A stretch of 6,741 bases of DNA from the NCBI GenBank assembly GCA_031288855.1, contig JAITQQ010000159.1:1-6741 (forward strand), written 5' to 3'. The notes beneath the pieces were generated by a model that had not been told where the DNA came from, did not search any database, and was given only the letters and a program-made list of their open reading frames with translations. This document shows, in pieces, positions 4,136 through 6,741 of the stretch. This stretch comes from Prevotellaceae bacterium. Lineage in GTDB: Bacteria > Bacteroidota > Bacteroidia > Bacteroidales > UBA932. The translations under genes were made by a program, and so were the position numbers. Position 1 is the first letter of the stretch, and the number at the start of each line of letters is the position of its first letter.

Positions 4136-6493
4136 ATGAGTAAAAAATGGATATTGTTAATATGCTTCGCCGTGCTTGTTTGCTTGTCCGGCGCTTTTTG
4201 GTTGCTGACGAATCAAACGGAAAAACAGAAAGCAGAGGCCAACATCATCAGTGCAGTGCCCTTTGACGCCCTGTTCATCGTACAGCTCGACAAATTGGTA
4301 TTGCTTAATGATAATTTTGCAGCGCCGGCGGCATGGAATAATCTCATATCCGGCCAGTCGCCATTGCTCGCATGGATTAAAAAAACAATCAGCGTCATTA
4401 ACAACGACGATGCTGCAGCGCTCCTCTTACATTCAAGAACATACCTTTCGGCACACCCGCTCGGCAAAAACGAATTATCTATTTTGTGCGCCATGGCTTT
4501 CCCGCCGTCTATCAACGACAACAATTGGGAAAACATCATCGGCAATATTATTCAGCCGGCGAGCCGCACGCGTTATCAGGAAAGCACGATTGTTTCGATT
4601 CAAACAGACGACGGCATGTTATACCTGTCCTACGCCAAAGGCATTGGCATGGCCAGCAGTTCGCTCATCACCATACAGTCGGCCATCCGCCACCTCAAAA
4701 GCGGAGAATCGCTGGCGCACAACGAACAATTTGCTACAGCGGCGCAAACCATCGGCCGGCATGTGGACATTGGGTTTATGCTCAATCACCGCCAACTGCC
4801 GCACTTGGGCAATGTGGCCGGCAATAAAATACCTTCGGAAAAAATAAATTTTCTGGCGCACACCGCCAACTGGACAGCGCTCGACGGACAGATTACGCCG
4901 AATATGATTACCCTCAACGGCTTTGTCTTTCCTTCTTTTACGATGGACAATTACTTGTCGGTGTTGCTGAATCAGTCAAACAGCAATACCGAAGCATGGG
5001 ACGTGCTCCCCGCATCGGCTAATTTCATGCTCAGCCTGTCCATAGGCGATCCCGATCGTTTTTTGAACAATTACGGCGGCTTCCTCGAAGCGCATAAAGA
5101 CCTCAGCAAATACAAGCAGCGCCTTGCCGCGTTAGAAAAGGAGTGGCCACAAAACGCGCCAAAATTATTCTGTTCGCTGTATCCGGCTGAAATGGCGCTG
5201 GCCAATCTCTCATCCGACAATTGGGTGATACTGCTTAAAACAGCCAATGCAGGATACGCCTTGGAACAGCTACAGGCACAAGCCGTACACCTCAACAAAA
5301 ATTTCATAGCCACGCGGGAAACCGCTATCGATAATTCTTCCATCACCATATACAACAATCCGGCAGCCGGCTTATTCCACGCGGTACTCGGCGATGTTTT
5401 CCCCGAAGATCAGGAATCATTTTTTACGGTTTCCGGCGACTGGTTTTATTTCTCAGGCAACAAGGAATTGTTGAAACAAGTGGGCGTAAGGCAGCATAAA
5501 AACACACTTAAAAAATATTTGTCGCAAATTGAGGTTTCACAATACCTCACCAACAATGCCTGCCTCACTATTGTGGCACGCTCACCCAATAAAGCAGAGC
5601 ACGCCTTGTTGCAATATTTTCATCCGCGTGTGCAACGAGCGGTGGCGAACACAGCACAACAGTTCCATGCCAACATTCAAATCCTGCAACTACAGCCGTC
5701 AAGCGACAAGTTATATGCTTCGTTCCTGTCTTTATTCGATACGAACACCGGCAATTCTTCATCGCCTGAGCCGGCGCCGGCACAAACACATGACGAAGAA
5801 AAACCACAGGCAATAACTCCGGAAACCGCTCAGGGCGACGAGCGTTTGCGCGTGCCGGTCATCAATCATTATACCAAAGAAAAAGAATCATTTGTTCAAT
5901 TTGCAGATTACCGCATCGGGCTGCAAAGCAAAGACGGACAATGGTTATGGGCAAAAAAACTCAACAGCGCCATCATCGGCGACGTCATACAGATTGATTA
6001 TTTGCGCAACGGAAAGTTGCAAATGTTGTTTACCACGCCTACCCACATTTACCTGTATGACCGCAACGGAAACCTTGTAACGCCATATCCTGTAACGTGG
6101 AAAACACCGGCGTCAACCATGGCGGTGTTCGACTATGACAAAGACCGCAACTACCGCATCTTCATTACCGATGCCGATAACGTGGTGCGGGTTTACGACA
6201 AACGCATTCAGCCTGTAGAGGGATGGAAACCTTTCAAAAGTCCGCACGCCGTCACGCGTGCGCCGGAGTTTTTCCGTGTGGCGTCACGTGATTATATTGT
6301 ATTGTGTAGCGAACAAACCATGTATATTTTCGACCGCAAAGGCAACGAGCGGGTAAAACTCGAAAAGCCGGTAATAGTAAAACCGGACACGCCGATTACG
6401 GCACAGCAGCAGCCCGCACTCCTCAAAGTAACCGCAGCCGACGGAAAGCAGGCGCTCATTTATCTGAAAGACGGAAAAGTAGAATTGAAGTAG
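4136..6493 (+). CDS. Membrane-anchored DUF3352-like protein with C-terminal beta-propeller-like domain
   Basis: The 785-residue protein is of unknown function. Residues 5-25 (WILLICFAVLVCLSGAFWLLT) form an uncleaved-looking N-terminal membrane anchor after MSKK, so the bulk should face the periplasm. Residues about 38-535 resemble DUF3352-type proteins, beginning with SAVPFDALFIVQLD. A linker rich in Pro, Glu and Ser (539-570) then leads to a C-terminal part (571-785) of short beta repeats ending in phrases such as IYLYDRNGN (638-646), FDYDKDRNYRIFI (665-677), VRVYDKR (684-690) and MYIFDRKGN (729-737), like a quinoprotein/WD-type propeller. I chose the ATG at 4136; the upstream TTG at 4118 coincides with the expected transcript start. 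The next gene begins on the base after its TAG. A role in envelope structure or quality control is possible but not shown. Confidence 0.85.
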   Translation: MSKKWILLICFAVLVCLSGAFWLLTNQTEKQKAEANIISAVPFDALFIVQLDKLVLLNDNFAAPAAWNNLISGQSPLLAWIKKTISVINNDDAAALLLHSRTYLSAHPLGKNELSILCAMAFPPSINDNNWENIIGNIIQPASRTRYQESTIVSIQTDDGMLYLSYAKGIGMASSSLITIQSAIRHLKSGESLAHNEQFATAAQTIGRHVDIGFMLNHRQLPHLGNVAGNKIPSEKINFLAHTANWTALDGQITPNMITLNGFVFPSFTMDNYLSVLLNQSNSNTEAWDVLPASANFMLSLSIGDPDRFLNNYGGFLEAHKDLSKYKQRLAALEKEWPQNAPKLFCSLYPAEMALANLSSDNWVILLKTANAGYALEQLQAQAVHLNKNFIATRETAIDNSSITIYNNPAAGLFHAVLGDVFPEDQESFFTVSGDWFYFSGNKELLKQVGVRQHKNTLKKYLSQIEVSQYLTNNACLTIVARSPNKAEHALLQYFHPRVQRAVANTAQQFHANIQILQLQPSSDKLYASFLSLFDTNTGNSSSPEPAPAQTHDEEKPQAITPETAQGDERLRVPVINHYTKEKESFVQFADYRIGLQSKDGQWLWAKKLNSAIIGDVIQIDYLRNGKLQMLFTTPTHIYLYDRNGNLVTPYPVTWKTPASTMAVFDYDKDRNYRIFITDADNVVRVYDKRIQPVEGWKPFKSPHAVTRAPEFFRVASRDYIVLCSEQTMYIFDRKGNERVKLEKPVIVKPDTPITAQQQPALLKVTAADGKQALIYLKDGKVELK

Positions 6494-6739
6494 ATGAAAG
6501 CAATCCTCATCATATTATTGGCTTTTTTTGTAGTGCGGTGGTTGATGTTCCGTTTCGCCCCAATATTGTTGGCTTCTTTTTTCAGAAATATAAGCAAACA
6601 GCAGGGATATCAACAGCCGCACAGCACGAAAGCGCGCAAGGAAGGCGACATTAAAATAAAGCAAGCCGCAAAACAAGATAAGAAAATCGACAAGGATGTG
6701 GGCGATTACGTGGCCTACACGGAAGTAAACGAAAAATGA
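6494..6739 (+). CDS. DUF4834-like small membrane protein
   Basis: This 81-residue protein has one N-terminal membrane segment (residues about 3-30, ILIILLAFFVVRWLMF and onward), then a basic, Gln/Lys-rich middle (31-62) and the C-terminal motif KKIDKDVGDYVAYTEV (63-78). From memory, this layout and the K-x-x-x-x-D-x-G-x-Y-V-x-[YF]-x-E-[VI] ending match the DUF4834 family found in Bacteroidota; its function is unknown. Its ATG follows directly on the TAG of the 785-residue gene, so the two are surely co-transcribed and probably co-translated. The pairing with a membrane-anchored propeller protein hints that both act at the inner membrane. Confidence 0.85.
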   Translation: MKAILIILLAFFVVRWLMFRFAPILLASFFRNISKQQGYQQPHSTKARKEGDIKIKQAAKQDKKIDKDVGDYVAYTEVNEK

Positions 6740-6741
6740 AA
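6736..6741 (+). CDS. Possible start of the next gene (cut by the right edge)
   Basis: ATGAAA at the very end overlaps the TGA stop of the DUF4834-like gene in the common ATGA arrangement. The tight spacing of the cluster makes a further co-transcribed gene likely, but only two codons are visible. Confidence 0.35.

Overview
The window is chromosomal DNA from a member of the Bacteroidota. Three things point there. The promoters have the TAnnTTTG -7 box typical of that phylum. None of the protein starts has a Shine-Dalgarno sequence. The proteins include a DUF4834-type small membrane protein and the Bacteroidota arrangement GNAT acyltransferase - argG - argC. The exact genus cannot be read from the sequence. 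All genes look intact, apart from those cut by the window edges, and there is no sign of mobile DNA, CRISPR, rRNA or tRNA. No gene-free stretch is longer than about 200 bases.

Left block (1-2644, minus strand): an arginine biosynthesis operon read right to left. It has a well-formed promoter (2615-2644), then a 21-codon leader ORF (2540-2605) with five arginine codons in a run of seven, embedded in RNA that can fold into competing hairpins. After this come a GNAT N-acyltransferase (1831-2481), argG (596-1783) and the first 201 codons of argC (1-603), which overlaps argG by 8 bases. The leader ORF is the most interesting element here. It has the hallmarks of ribosome-mediated attenuation responding to charged tRNA-Arg. 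It is followed directly by a perfect anti-SD complement (TAAGGAGG) in DNA that otherwise shows no SD sequences. The GNAT protein is a good candidate for the first, acyl-glutamate-forming step of the pathway.

Middle block (2654-4063): a stand-alone purQ (glutaminase subunit of FGAM synthase) is transcribed divergently from the arg operon. Its promoter overlaps the arg promoter on the opposite strand. purQ converges, with a 7-base gap, on an unrecognised exported protein of 229 residues.

Right block (4087-6741, plus strand): a second pair of divergent -7 boxes separates the exported protein from a tight cluster. The cluster holds a 785-residue membrane-anchored protein (DUF3352-like N-terminal part and a beta-propeller-like C-terminal part), a DUF4834-like membrane protein starting on the base after its stop codon, and probably the ATG of a further gene overlapping the end of that one (6736).
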